From NCBI GenBank assembly GCA_035294225.1, contig DATGLH010000052.1, positions 1 through 46,480 on the forward strand: a DNA stretch of 46,480 bases, read 5' to 3'. This document shows positions 15,957 to 23,011 of this stretch, in pieces. Below the pieces are notes generated by a model that saw nothing but the letters and a program-made list of their open reading frames with translations, had not been told where the DNA came from and searched no databases. The position numbers and the translations under genes are program-made. This DNA is from Trebonia sp035294225 (lineage in GTDB: Bacteria; Actinomycetota; Actinomycetes; Streptosporangiales; Streptosporangiaceae). The first letter of the stretch is position 1; each line of letters starts with the position of its first letter.

Positions 15957-17198
15957 TCACAGGAGAGCCTGGTAGACGAGCTGGCGTAGCTGCGAGCGGA
16001 TGGGATGGGCGCTGGACGGGATCAGCTGCGTGAAGAACGAGACCGTCAGCTCCTCGGCCGGGTCGATCCAGAACGCGGTGCTCGCCGCGCCGCCCCAGGA
16101 CAGCTCCCCGGCCGAGCAGATCACCTTGCCGGGCACGGGGTCCAGCACGACCGCGAAGCCCAGGCCGAAGCCGACGCCGCGGAACGGCGCCTCCGCGTGC
16201 AGCGGCCTGCCGAACTTCTCCAGGTCGGCCCCGCCGGGCAGGTGGTTGCGCCCCATGTAGGCCACCGTTTGCGGGCTGAGCAGCCGCACGCCGCGGAACT
16301 CGCCCGCCGGGCTTTCCGCGCGGCCAAGCAGCATCTGGGTGAACCGGTGGTAATCCGCCGCCGTGGACACCAGGCCGCCGCCGCCGCTGAGCATGACGGG
16401 CGGCTTGCGGGCCGCCTCGCCCAGGGCGTCCAGCCGGACCGCCTTCCGGTCCGGGCCAAGCCCGTACAGGGCCGCCAGCCGCGGCAGTTCCGGCTGCGGA
16501 GCGTAGAAGCCCGTGTCGGTCATGCCGAGCGGCTCGAAGACACGCGAGCGGAGGAATTCGTCGAGCGGCTGGCCGGAGGCCACCTCGATCACCCGGCCGA
16601 GCACGTCCGTGGCGACCGAGTAGTTCCATTCCGCGCCCGGCTGGAACAGCAGCGGGATGCCCGCCCAGATGTCGCAGGCCTCCTCCAGGGGCACCGGCGA
16701 CGGGGCGAGGTCGAAGCCGGCGGCGCGGTAGAGCGCATCCGCGGGATGGACCCGGTGGAAGCCGTAGGTGAGGCCCGCGGTGTGCGTGAGCAAGTGCCAG
16801 ACCCGCACCGGCTCGGTCGCCGGGACGGTGACCGGCCGCTGGTCCGAGCCGCCGGTGTACACCCGCACGTCGCCGAACGACGGGATGAACCTGCTGACCG
16901 GGTCGGTGAGCTCGAACGCCCCTTCCTCGTAGAGCATCATCGCGGCGACCGAGGTGACCGGCTTGCTCATCGAGTAGACCCGCCATAGCGTGTCCGGCTC
17001 GACCGGCAGGCCGGCCTCGGCGTCACGGGCCCCGTAGCAGGACACATGCGCGAGGCGGCCCCGCCTGCTCACCGTGATCAGCCAGCCGGCCAGCCGGCCG
17101 TCGTCCACGTAGCGGGCGAAGTGCTCGTCTATCCGGCGCAGCCGGTCCGGGTCGAACCCCACCTCGGCCGGGTCGACCTCCACCTTGAGTCCTCTCAC
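15957..17198 (-). CDS. Serine hydrolase, beta-lactamase (class C/EstB-like) family
   Basis: A 413-residue protein. The nucleophile motif SMSK (S-x-x-K, about residues 76-79, context WRVYSMSKPVTS) and the YSVATDVLG motif (second catalytic Tyr) are those of the EstB/DD-peptidase-like esterases. A late GGAAST segment stands for the third motif. HLLTHTAGLTYGF is also conserved in the family. No signal peptide is seen, which favours an intracellular esterase over a secreted beta-lactamase. The GTG at 17198 has no clear Shine-Dalgarno sequence; the N-terminus VEVDPAEVGFDPDRLRRID is typical, so the start should be close. Confidence 0.9.
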   Translation of the reverse strand: MRGLKVEVDPAEVGFDPDRLRRIDEHFARYVDDGRLAGWLITVSRRGRLAHVSCYGARDAEAGLPVEPDTLWRVYSMSKPVTSVAAMMLYEEGAFELTDPVSRFIPSFGDVRVYTGGSDQRPVTVPATEPVRVWHLLTHTAGLTYGFHRVHPADALYRAAGFDLAPSPVPLEEACDIWAGIPLLFQPGAEWNYSVATDVLGRVIEVASGQPLDEFLRSRVFEPLGMTDTGFYAPQPELPRLAALYGLGPDRKAVRLDALGEAARKPPVMLSGGGGLVSTAADYHRFTQMLLGRAESPAGEFRGVRLLSPQTVAYMGRNHLPGGADLEKFGRPLHAEAPFRGVGFGLGFAVVLDPVPGKVICSAGELSWGGAASTAFWIDPAEELTVSFFTQLIPSSAHPIRSQLRQLVYQALL

Positions 17199-17550
17199 GG
17201 GAAATTACAGTGCCATATGGGGCGGTAAGCCGCCAGAGCCGGGCGTACGGCGCAGCGCGCGATCGGCAACAGCGAGGTCCCGCCGACCGCGGCGTCCCCG
17301 CAGGCACGGCAAATTGCCTGCTGCGCGCGCCCATGGGGGTCAGGCGGGCGGACTTCCGCCGACTGCCCGCCGGGTCCGGCTCCTCCACCGCGGCTGATCG
17401 CGGGCAATTCGCTCCCGGCGGCCAGGCCGGTCCCGGGGTTCACCCGGTCCCCCTGGCCGGAACCGGCATCGTGGCCGTGTACCCGGCGGCGCCGCTGCCC
17501 GCCGGAGGCTGGCCGCTCGCCCGCCGCGACGCCTGACCTATCGTGTCCCT

Positions 17551-17650
17551 TCCCGGAGGGGCGTCTCCCGGAGGGGCGTCTCCCGGAGGGGCGTCCCCCG
17601 GAGAGGCGTCCCCCGGAGAGGCGTCTCCCGGAGAGGCGTCCCCCGGCGGA
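17551..17650. repeat. 15-bp tandem repeat array
   Basis: Six full copies and a partial copy of TCCCGGAGGGGCGTC with few substitutions (T/C at position 1, GGGG to GAGG). On the minus strand each unit would encode a pentapeptide of the type S/P-P-G-D-A, but no ribosome-binding site or family supports coding. Confidence 0.9.
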
Positions 17651-17668
17651 CAGACGGTCATTCCCGGT

Positions 17669-17844
17669 CAGCTTGCTCCGCTCACAGTTCTCTGACGTCA
17701 CGCAGGCCGCTTGCACCCCGGCCGCACCCGCCCCGGCGGCCGGCGGCCTGCCATGCCCGGCCGCGCCAGGCAACACGAACCGAAAAATCTTTCATCATGT
17801 TAGGAAAATCCGGAATAGGTATAAAAATCCTTCCGGATCATGAA
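17669..17844 (+). repeat. 68-nt structured element, copy B, within a longer ~170-bp repeat
   Basis: The core is 17777-17844, with a perfect stem ATCCGGAA / TTCCGGAT around the loop TAGGTATAAAAATCC. The upstream 108 bp (from CAGCTTG at 17669, through ACGCAGGCCGCTTG and CTGCCATG) align with the DNA upstream of copy C at 27229-27325. The element precedes the metallopeptidase gene by about 190 bp. Confidence 0.85.
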
Positions 17845-17964
17845 CGGCGCCGCCACATTCCCGGCAATCAGCGCAAAACGGGCAGCAGGACGGGCGCGGC
17901 TGCGCAGCAGCACCCGCCGGGGCCGCGGGGCGCCCCGGCGGGCTGCGGAGCGTTATCGCGCATC

Positions 17965-18034
17965 GTCACAGTCCACCAGGCCGGTGACAATGAACTCGAT
18001 CACAGTCCACCAGGGCCGGCGACAATGAACTCGT
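17965..18034. repeat. 35-bp tandem duplication over the metallopeptidase start
   Basis: TCACAGTCCACCAG...GACAATGAACTCG occurs at 17965 and again at 18000, with two differences. The second copy runs into the GTG start codon at 18033. Each copy carries GACAAT, a possible -10 box, so the promoter itself may have been duplicated. Confidence 0.85.
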
Positions 18035-18413
18035 GGCCGAGGTTGAGCCGACGCGGTTCGAGGAGATGGTCGTCATGGCGCTTGACGGCCTGCCCGAGGA
18101 ACTCGGCCAGCTGATGAGCAACGTCGCCGTCACGGTCGAGCACGGACCGGGACCGCGCGGGCTGCTCGGGTTCTACCAGGGCGTCCCGCTCACCAGCCGC
18201 ACCACGCAGTACGCCGGGGTGCTGCCCGACCGCATCGTCATCTACCGTCAGGCGATCTGCGCCATCTGCCGTACCGAGGACGAGGTCGCCGGCCAGGTTC
18301 GCCGGACCGTCATCCACGAGGTCGCCCACCACTTCGGCATCGACGACGGCCGGCTCACCGAACTCGGCTGGCGAGGCTGCAACTCGGCTGGCGAGGCTAC
18401 GCTGCGGACATGA
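18033..18413 (+). CDS. Minimal zinc metallopeptidase (Zincin_1/DUF1025, HExxHxxGxxD)
   Basis: A 126-residue protein of the mini-metallopeptidase family. The metzincin-like signature HEVAHHFGIDD (95-105) supplies His95, Glu96, His99 and Asp105. The N-terminal FEEMVVMALDGLPEEL is typical for the family. Its cellular substrate is unknown. The normal end is near LTELGW (about 113). A 20-bp duplication at 18361-18400 then shifts the frame and adds a 13-residue tail. The stop overlaps the AraC start (ATGA). The GTG start lacks a Shine-Dalgarno sequence and may be leaderless. Confidence 0.87.
   Translation: MAEVEPTRFEEMVVMALDGLPEELGQLMSNVAVTVEHGPGPRGLLGFYQGVPLTSRTTQYAGVLPDRIVIYRQAICAICRTEDEVAGQVRRTVIHEVAHHFGIDDGRLTELGWRGCNSAGEATLRT
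18361..18400. repeat. 20-bp tandem duplication at the metallopeptidase C-terminus
   Basis: AACTCGGCTGGCGAGGCTGC (18361-18380) is repeated at 18381-18400 with one change. Because 20 is not a multiple of three, it changes the reading frame and thereby the stop codon and tail of the metallopeptidase. Confidence 0.9.
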
Positions 18414-18877
18414 GCTACCGGCAGGCGGACGTGACCTCGCTGCGGATGCTGCGCATGGCCAGGGACCGTATCGACCGCGACTACCGCGAGGAGATCGGCA
18501 TCGCCGCGCTGGCCCGCGGAGCCGGGTATTCGCGGGAGCACTTCATCCGGGCCTTCCGCGCGGCCTACGGCGAAACGCCCGGGCGGTACCGGTCGCGACG
18601 GCGGGTGGAACGGGCTTGCGAGCTCCTGCGGTCGGCCAACCTGACCGTCACCGAGATCTGCTGGATGGTCGGGTTCAGCAGCGTCGGGACGTTCAGCGCC
18701 CGGTTCAGGGAACTGACCGGCATGTCCCCGACCGGGTACCGGGCGGAGGCCGCCCGCCAGGGCGGTCCCGCGCCGATTCCCGGCTGCTTCGCGCTGATGT
18801 GGGAGACGGGCCTGCGAGCCGGGGCGAGCGCGAAGACAGCACTTCCGGAGAAGCCGCCGGGGCGGCCGGCCGCATAG
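18410..18877 (+). CDS. AraC-family transcriptional regulator (HTH_18)
   Basis: A 155-residue protein made almost only of an AraC DNA-binding domain with two helix-turn-helix units: IAALARGAGYSREHFIRAFR (about 30-49) and VTEICWMVGFSSVGTFSARF (about 79-98), closing with the family motif GMSPTGYR. It has no N-terminal ligand domain; the C-terminal ~40 residues are unassigned. It is coupled by ATGA to the metallopeptidase gene and followed 10 bp later by a VOC protein, a pairing (AraC + glyoxalase-like) that is common in Actinomycetes and suggests the VOC gene is its target. Confidence 0.92.
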   Translation: MSYRQADVTSLRMLRMARDRIDRDYREEIGIAALARGAGYSREHFIRAFRAAYGETPGRYRSRRRVERACELLRSANLTVTEICWMVGFSSVGTFSARFRELTGMSPTGYRAEAARQGGPAPIPGCFALMWETGLRAGASAKTALPEKPPGRPAA

Positions 18878-18887
18878 CGTCGGGCAC

Positions 18888-19313
18888 ATGATCAACGGCA
18901 TCAGCATCGTGTCGGTCTGGGTACTTGACCAGGATTCGGCCAAGGAGTTCTACACCGGGAAGCTGGGCTTCGAGCCCACCAACGACATCAAGCTCGACAA
19001 CGGCATGCGCTGGCTGACGGTACGCCCGCCGGGCAACGCCAGCCAGGACTTCCTGCTCATGGATCCGTCGCATTCGATGCTCGATGGGCAGACCGCGGCC
19101 CAGGTCCGCGCCCTTGTCGCGAAGGGCGCCCTCTCCCCCGGGGTCATGGCCACGTCCGACTGCCGCGGCGACTACGAGATCCTCGTGAGGCGGGGCGTCG
19201 AGTTCACCCAGCCGCCCGCGGAGCGCCCCTATGGGGTCGAGGCGGTCCTGCGGGACGACTCGGGAAACTGGTACAGCTTCACCCAGCGCACCACCTCGCC
19301 GAAAGGCTCATAA
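18888..19313 (+). CDS. VOC family (glyoxalase/bleomycin-resistance-like) protein
   Basis: A 141-residue protein with two beta-alpha-beta-beta-beta modules typical of the VOC superfamily: VSVWVLDQDSAKEFYTGKLG at the N-terminus and a C-terminal half ending VEAVLRDDSGNWYSFTQR. Metal-ligand-like residues (late Glu in VEAVLRDD) are plausible, but the reaction is unknown; members can be lyases, dioxygenases or drug-binding proteins. It is co-transcribed with the AraC regulator. Confidence 0.9.
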   Translation: MINGISIVSVWVLDQDSAKEFYTGKLGFEPTNDIKLDNGMRWLTVRPPGNASQDFLLMDPSHSMLDGQTAAQVRALVAKGALSPGVMATSDCRGDYEILVRRGVEFTQPPAERPYGVEAVLRDDSGNWYSFTQRTTSPKGS

Positions 19314-19750
19314 CTAAACAAGTTCGACCGTGTACTCCTGTTTATCTAGCGTGCGGACCGCCAAGTTCCCCGCCGGGGCCACTCCCCTGCCCCACGTGGC
19401 GGCCCGGCTCGGCGCGGACGCGATGACGCTCTCCCACCAGGCGGCGGACCGCCTGGTGGGAGAGCCGGCGGCCCGGGGCAGGGGCGACGGTACGTTCAGC
19501 ACGAATGCCCCAGAAGGCTGGCTCGCGATGTGCCGTCTCACCCTCTTCCACGGCTTCACCCTCTTCCACGGCTGATGCAGGCGAGGTCCGGGCGGGCCGT
19601 CCCGGCAGCGATGAGCGGCCTTACCGGCCGGGCCGGTGGTCGAGAATAGTTTCGGCTAGCATTTTCTTCATAGAACATGCGTTTGACAAGCGAACAGGTT
19701 TCCGGCAATGTTGACCCTAGCGCATGACGTTCGGAAAGAGGGGTCGGATC
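19314..19750. other. Intergenic region with a strong hairpin and possible gene remnant
   Basis: About 440 bp. A frame from about 19330 or 19351 to 19575 could encode some 75 residues, but it shows no family, no ribosome-binding site and a duplicated ending (LFHGFTLFHG). It contains the hairpin at 19429-19464. Nearer the next gene, AT-rich DNA holds TTGACA (19683-19688), a possible -35 without a clear -10. Confidence 0.45.
19429..19464. repeat. Perfect 16-bp hairpin with a 4-nt loop
   Basis: CTCTCCCACCAGGCGG (19429-19444) and its exact complement (19449-19464) enclose CGGA. It has no U run. It is a possible RNA structure or terminator about 115 bp after the VOC gene. Confidence 0.8.
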
Positions 19751-20089
19751 ATGGGACAGAAAACTGTTCGGTTCAGCGACTTGAGCGGCCAGCTCATCAT
19801 GCGAGATGACGCGCTCGCGCGTATCGTGATCCACGAGCACCCGGACCTGGCGGAGGGGCCGGTCGAGATCGAGGCGCTCGCCGACGAGGCCCTCGGCCTG
19901 GAGAAGGACGCGCTGCGGGTGGCGGTGCTCGACGTGTACCTGCCCGGCGAGGAACTGCCGAGGCGGGTCACGATGGACGCCGACGCGTTCGGCGCGGTGG
20001 TGACGGAAAGGCCGGTCAGCGAGATGCTGGCCGCCGCACGGCCGGTCAAGCGGGCCGGGCGGCCGCGGCTGGCGCGGACGACGGGGTAA
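19751..20089 (+). CDS. Uncharacterised small protein (112 aa)
   Basis: The ATG at 19751 is preferred over an upstream one (19724) because GAGGGG sits at the right distance. The product, starting MGQKTVRFSDLSGQLIMRDD, is acidic in the middle (HPDLAEGPVEIEALADEALG) and ends in a basic tail (KRAGRPRLARTTG). The AGRPRL element resembles an AT-hook core and hints at nucleic-acid binding. A loose resemblance of the N-terminus to Lsr2 (MAQK...) is not enough to assign it. It stands alone between the VOC and DUF1707 genes, behind AT-rich upstream DNA. Real gene likely, function unknown. Confidence 0.65.
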   Translation: MGQKTVRFSDLSGQLIMRDDALARIVIHEHPDLAEGPVEIEALADEALGLEKDALRVAVLDVYLPGEELPRRVTMDADAFGAVVTERPVSEMLAAARPVKRAGRPRLARTTG

Positions 20090-20160
20090 CGGCGGCGGCA
20101 CCGCGCCGGGCGCACCCGCCGACATGGCGGAGGCCGGCCCGCTGTCCTACAGTTTGTCCC

Positions 20161-20835
20161 ATGGCGGATCAGGAACCGGGCAGCCGGGCCGTCGCCCCCG
20201 CGAGCGGCAAGGGAGCGCTCCGCGCGTCGCACGCGGACCGCGACCACGTGGCCGAGCTGCTCCGAGTAGCGGCAGGCGACGGCCGGCTGTCCCCGGAAGA
20301 ACTGGACGAGCGGCTGGAGCTGGCGCTGACCGCCAGGACGTATGACGAACTGGCAGCGCTGGTCACCGACCTGCCGGCCGCCGGAACGGCCGTCGCCCAG
20401 GCGGCGCTGCTGTCGCCGGGGACGAGCGCGGCGCCGAAAGACCTGATACGGCTGCACTGCTCCAGCGGTCACGCCGAGCGGCAGGGCCGCTGGGTGGTCC
20501 CGGGCCGGATGGACCTGAAGGTGAGCAGCGGGCGCATCACGCTCGACTTCACGCAGGCCGTGATTACGCAGCCGACGCTGCACATCGACGCGCACGTGCG
20601 CAGCGGGCAGATCACGCTGATCACCAAGCCGGGCATCGTGGTGGACGCCGACGATGTGACCGTGCGCAGCGGCCACGTCCGAGTCCGCGCCCCGTGGGGC
20701 GAAGACGTCCCGGTGCTGCTGCGGATCGCCGTCGCGGGCGAGTGCGGCAGCGGCCACATCACCGCCCGGCCGCCGCGCCGGACGTTCTGGCAGTGGCTGC
20801 GCCGCGCGCCGCACCCGTACGCGACAGCGGCGTGA
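20161..20835 (+). CDS. DUF1707 domain protein
   Basis: A 224-residue protein with the DUF1707 (SHOCT-like) domain at about 20-72: RASHADRDHVAELLRVAAGDGRLSPEELDERLELALTART is the usual pattern. A C-terminal beta-rich region with repeated S-S/R-G-R/Q/H-I/V turns (VSSGRITLD, VRSGQITLI, VRSGHVRVR) resembles the LiaF-like C-terminal fold. No membrane helix is present. The family is common in Actinobacteria and of unknown role. It is convergent with the GT87 gene, with 15 bp between the stops. Confidence 0.88.
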   Translation: MADQEPGSRAVAPASGKGALRASHADRDHVAELLRVAAGDGRLSPEELDERLELALTARTYDELAALVTDLPAAGTAVAQAALLSPGTSAAPKDLIRLHCSSGHAERQGRWVVPGRMDLKVSSGRITLDFTQAVITQPTLHIDAHVRSGQITLITKPGIVVDADDVTVRSGHVRVRAPWGEDVPVLLRIAVAGECGSGHITARPPRRTFWQWLRRAPHPYATAA

Positions 20836-20850
20836 GGAGCCGGCCGCGGG

Positions 20851-22269
20851 TTAGGCGCCGATGTCCTCGGGCAGGGCCGCCGGCACGGCCCCGGCCTTCG
20901 GGGCGGGCCGGGGCGGGGACATCAGCGCGGTGATGCCCAGGACCGCGAGCAACGCCAGGCCGGCCAGGATGTACGCATTCCCGGCGAGGAGCTGCAAGCC
21001 GTGCCAGTGGTACTCAAGGAACCAGGGCTGGTCGCCGTAGGCGACGTACTTGGTGACCGGGGTGTTCGGCCCGGCCCAGATGAGCCCGTGCGTGAAGTTG
21101 CCCGGCCCCGTCGTCAGCACGCCCCACAGGCTGCCCGGCCACGGCGCGAATACCAGGAGCATTCCGGCGGCGATGGCCGCGCAGCCGGACGCGCCGCGCC
21201 GCCTGCCCGCCCGCCAGGCGCGCACGCCGTAGTGCGCGGCCGCCATCATGCCCGGCACCACCCAGACCCAGTGGTGATCCCAGCTGATCGGCGAGTCGAG
21301 CAGTCCGACGAGCGCGGTGGCCAGCAGGCCCAGCATGGGGTGCCCGGCCCGGTACAGCCTGGCCGCGCAGAGCAGGCCGCCCGCGGTCGCCACCGCCACG
21401 GCGGCCACCCATGGCACGGTCGCCGCGTCGATGCTGCCGGCCAGCCTGGTGGTGATGGCGCGCAGCGACTGGTTTCCGCCCCAGCCCACGAACCCGGTCC
21501 GCCCGTCCTGGTAGAACAGGCCGTGCAGCCACCAGTCCCCGGAGTCGCCGGGCAGGATGGCGAAGCCGAGCAGGACGGTGGCGGCGAAGCCGACGAGAGC
21601 CATCGCGGCCTGCCGGAACTTCCGGGTGAGCAGCAGGTACGGGATGAAGATCAGCGGCACCAGCTTGACCCCCGCGGCGACCCCGGTCGCGAGCCCCTTC
21701 CACCAGCGGCTGTCCGGCTGCCGCAGGTCCCAGATGATCACCGCCATCAGCAGCAGGTTGATCTGGCCCAGGTACATGGTGCGGAACACCGGCTCGGTGA
21801 GCAGCCCGGCCGCGGCGCCGAGCAGGGCGCCGCCCGCCCGGACGCGGCGGTCCCGGTAGCCGAGGCCGTCCATCGTCCACCACGCCGCGGCGGCGAGCGC
21901 GAGGAGGTTCACCGCCTGGGAGAGCCGGGGCAGGATCGACCAGGGGATGACGGACACCGCGGCGAAGAAGATCGCGGCAAACGGCGTGTACGTGAACTTC
22001 AGCGCCACGTTGTTGAGCGGCCAGTCGTACAGCGGGTAGGCGAGCTTCCCGTCGTAGGGCGGGCTGATGTGCCTGACGATAAGCCCGCCGTCCCGGTAGA
22101 CGTTCAAGTCGACCGGGTACAGCGTGTAACCGAGGGGATGGATCGCGGAATAGAGGGCCCATATTGCCAGCACGACGACGAAGGCCGCGACGCCGGCGAC
22201 GAGGATGCGGGCATTCCTCACCCTCCCGCCTGGCGTGGCCACTCCGGGGGGATCCAGCACCGAACTCAC
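20851..22269 (-). CDS. GT87 (DUF2029) polyprenol-phosphate-dependent mannosyltransferase-like membrane protein
   Basis: A 472-residue GT-C-fold membrane protein with about ten predicted helices. The first periplasmic loop carries VDLNVYRDGG (about 53-62), whose Asp corresponds to the catalytic acid of GT87 enzymes such as PimE. Further family-like segments are MYLGQINLLLM and SPISWDHHWVW. Related enzymes transfer mannose or arabinose from decaprenyl-phosphate donors to phosphatidylinositol mannosides or cell-wall glycans; the exact acceptor is unknown. The GTG start is preceded at 17-25 bp by GTTAAGAAC, a motif also found before the other membrane glycosyltransferase-like gene at 26 kb. Confidence 0.88.
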   Translation of the reverse strand: MSSVLDPPGVATPGGRVRNARILVAGVAAFVVVLAIWALYSAIHPLGYTLYPVDLNVYRDGGLIVRHISPPYDGKLAYPLYDWPLNNVALKFTYTPFAAIFFAAVSVIPWSILPRLSQAVNLLALAAAAWWTMDGLGYRDRRVRAGGALLGAAAGLLTEPVFRTMYLGQINLLLMAVIIWDLRQPDSRWWKGLATGVAAGVKLVPLIFIPYLLLTRKFRQAAMALVGFAATVLLGFAILPGDSGDWWLHGLFYQDGRTGFVGWGGNQSLRAITTRLAGSIDAATVPWVAAVAVATAGGLLCAARLYRAGHPMLGLLATALVGLLDSPISWDHHWVWVVPGMMAAAHYGVRAWRAGRRRGASGCAAIAAGMLLVFAPWPGSLWGVLTTGPGNFTHGLIWAGPNTPVTKYVAYGDQPWFLEYHWHGLQLLAGNAYILAGLALLAVLGITALMSPPRPAPKAGAVPAALPEDIGA

Positions 22270-22285
22270 CTGGCAAACCTTACCG

Positions 22286-22294
22286 GTTCTTAAC
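22286..22294 (-). promoter_or_regulatory. Motif GTTAAGAAC upstream of the GT87 gene
   Basis: Read on the gene's strand it is GTTAAGAACCGGTAAGGT, 17-25 bp before the start codon; TAAGGT could be a -10 box of a leaderless transcript. The same 9-mer in the opposite orientation precedes the gene at 26035. Confidence 0.35.
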
Positions 22295-22374
22295 TGTTGG
22301 CGCGCCAGGCCACGCGATGTTGAGCGGTCTGCCCGCCGGAACGCGGTCCGCCGGGTGATTTATCCCGGTATATG

Positions 22375-22989
22375 TTACGGGCTGTCAGCAAGGTCGGCGT
22401 AGCAGGCGGGGAAATCGGCCAGCGAGGTCAGCACCAGGTCCGCGCCGGCCGCACGGAGGTCACTGCGGGTGAAAGATCCGGTCGTGACGCCTACCGCGTG
22501 CGCTCCCGCCTGCACCGCGGCGGCCATGTCCGCGGGCGTGTCGCCGACGTAGACGGCCGCCCCGAGGCTGGCGAGCACCGCCGCCTTCTGCGGCCCGTGC
22601 ACGTCGGCGAACAGATCATCGGCCGTGAGCCCGGCCCCGGCCAGGCTCAACCGCGCGGTCGCCTCGTACTTGGCGGTGATGACCACGGCGCGCGCTCCGG
22701 CCGCGCGGACCGCGGCCAGCGCCTCCCGGGCGCCCGGCAGCACGCTGGTCAACGGCCCGGCGAGCCGCAGGTACTGCTCACGGTAGACGCGCACGGCCGA
22801 CGGCACCTGCTCGGCGGGAAACCAGAACGCGAGCTCGTCCTCGAGCTTGATCCCCAGCCTGCTGTCCACGGCGGCGGGGTCGATGGGCACTCCGGTGACC
22901 GCCGCGACCCTGGCGAAAGACGCCATGATCGCGCGCCGTGAGTCGATCAGCGTCATGTCAAGGTCGAACCCGGCAGGCGCCCGCGCCAT
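22375..22989 (-). CDS. HAD-superfamily hydrolase (phosphoglycolate phosphatase-like)
   Basis: A 204-residue protein. Motif I is FDLDMTLIDS, with the nucleophile Asp9 and general acid Asp11; Met replaces the usual Gly. Motif II is VVITAKYE (about 102-109), motif III Lys135 and motif IV VGDTPAD (148-154). A helical cap (about 17-85) makes it a class C1 HAD, usually a small phosphatase. The ATG at 22989 is preferred over the longer frame because AAGGGAG precedes it and the longer version would overlap the MFS gene. It follows the MFS gene by 22 bp, so they are co-transcribed. Confidence 0.88.
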   Translation of the reverse strand: MARAPAGFDLDMTLIDSRRAIMASFARVAAVTGVPIDPAAVDSRLGIKLEDELAFWFPAEQVPSAVRVYREQYLRLAGPLTSVLPGAREALAAVRAAGARAVVITAKYEATARLSLAGAGLTADDLFADVHGPQKAAVLASLGAAVYVGDTPADMAAAVQAGAHAVGVTTGSFTRSDLRAAGADLVLTSLADFPACYADLADSP

Positions 22990-23011
22990 CGCTCCCTTCA
23001 CCCGACGGCCC

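Larger units (their letters stand above)
17199..18032. other. Long intergenic region rich in repeats
   Basis: About 830 bp with no convincing gene. It holds a 15-bp tandem array, copy B of the 68-nt element with its longer flank, and a 35-bp tandem duplication at the start of the metallopeptidase gene. The reading frames crossing it on both strands are low-complexity (Pro/Gly/Arg) and are probably incidental to the GC content. Confidence 0.6.

Noticed and set aside
17195..17776. A 193-aa minus-strand frame with pentapeptide repeats (SGRRLSGGR type)
   Set aside because: It is the translation of the 15-bp tandem array and its flanks, has no ribosome-binding site, crosses the homologous non-coding block and is not conserved in frame with copy C.
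19330..19575. An 81-aa frame after the VOC gene
   Set aside because: No ribosome-binding site, no family, a perfect hairpin in the middle and a duplicated ending; kept only as a possible remnant in the intergenic note.
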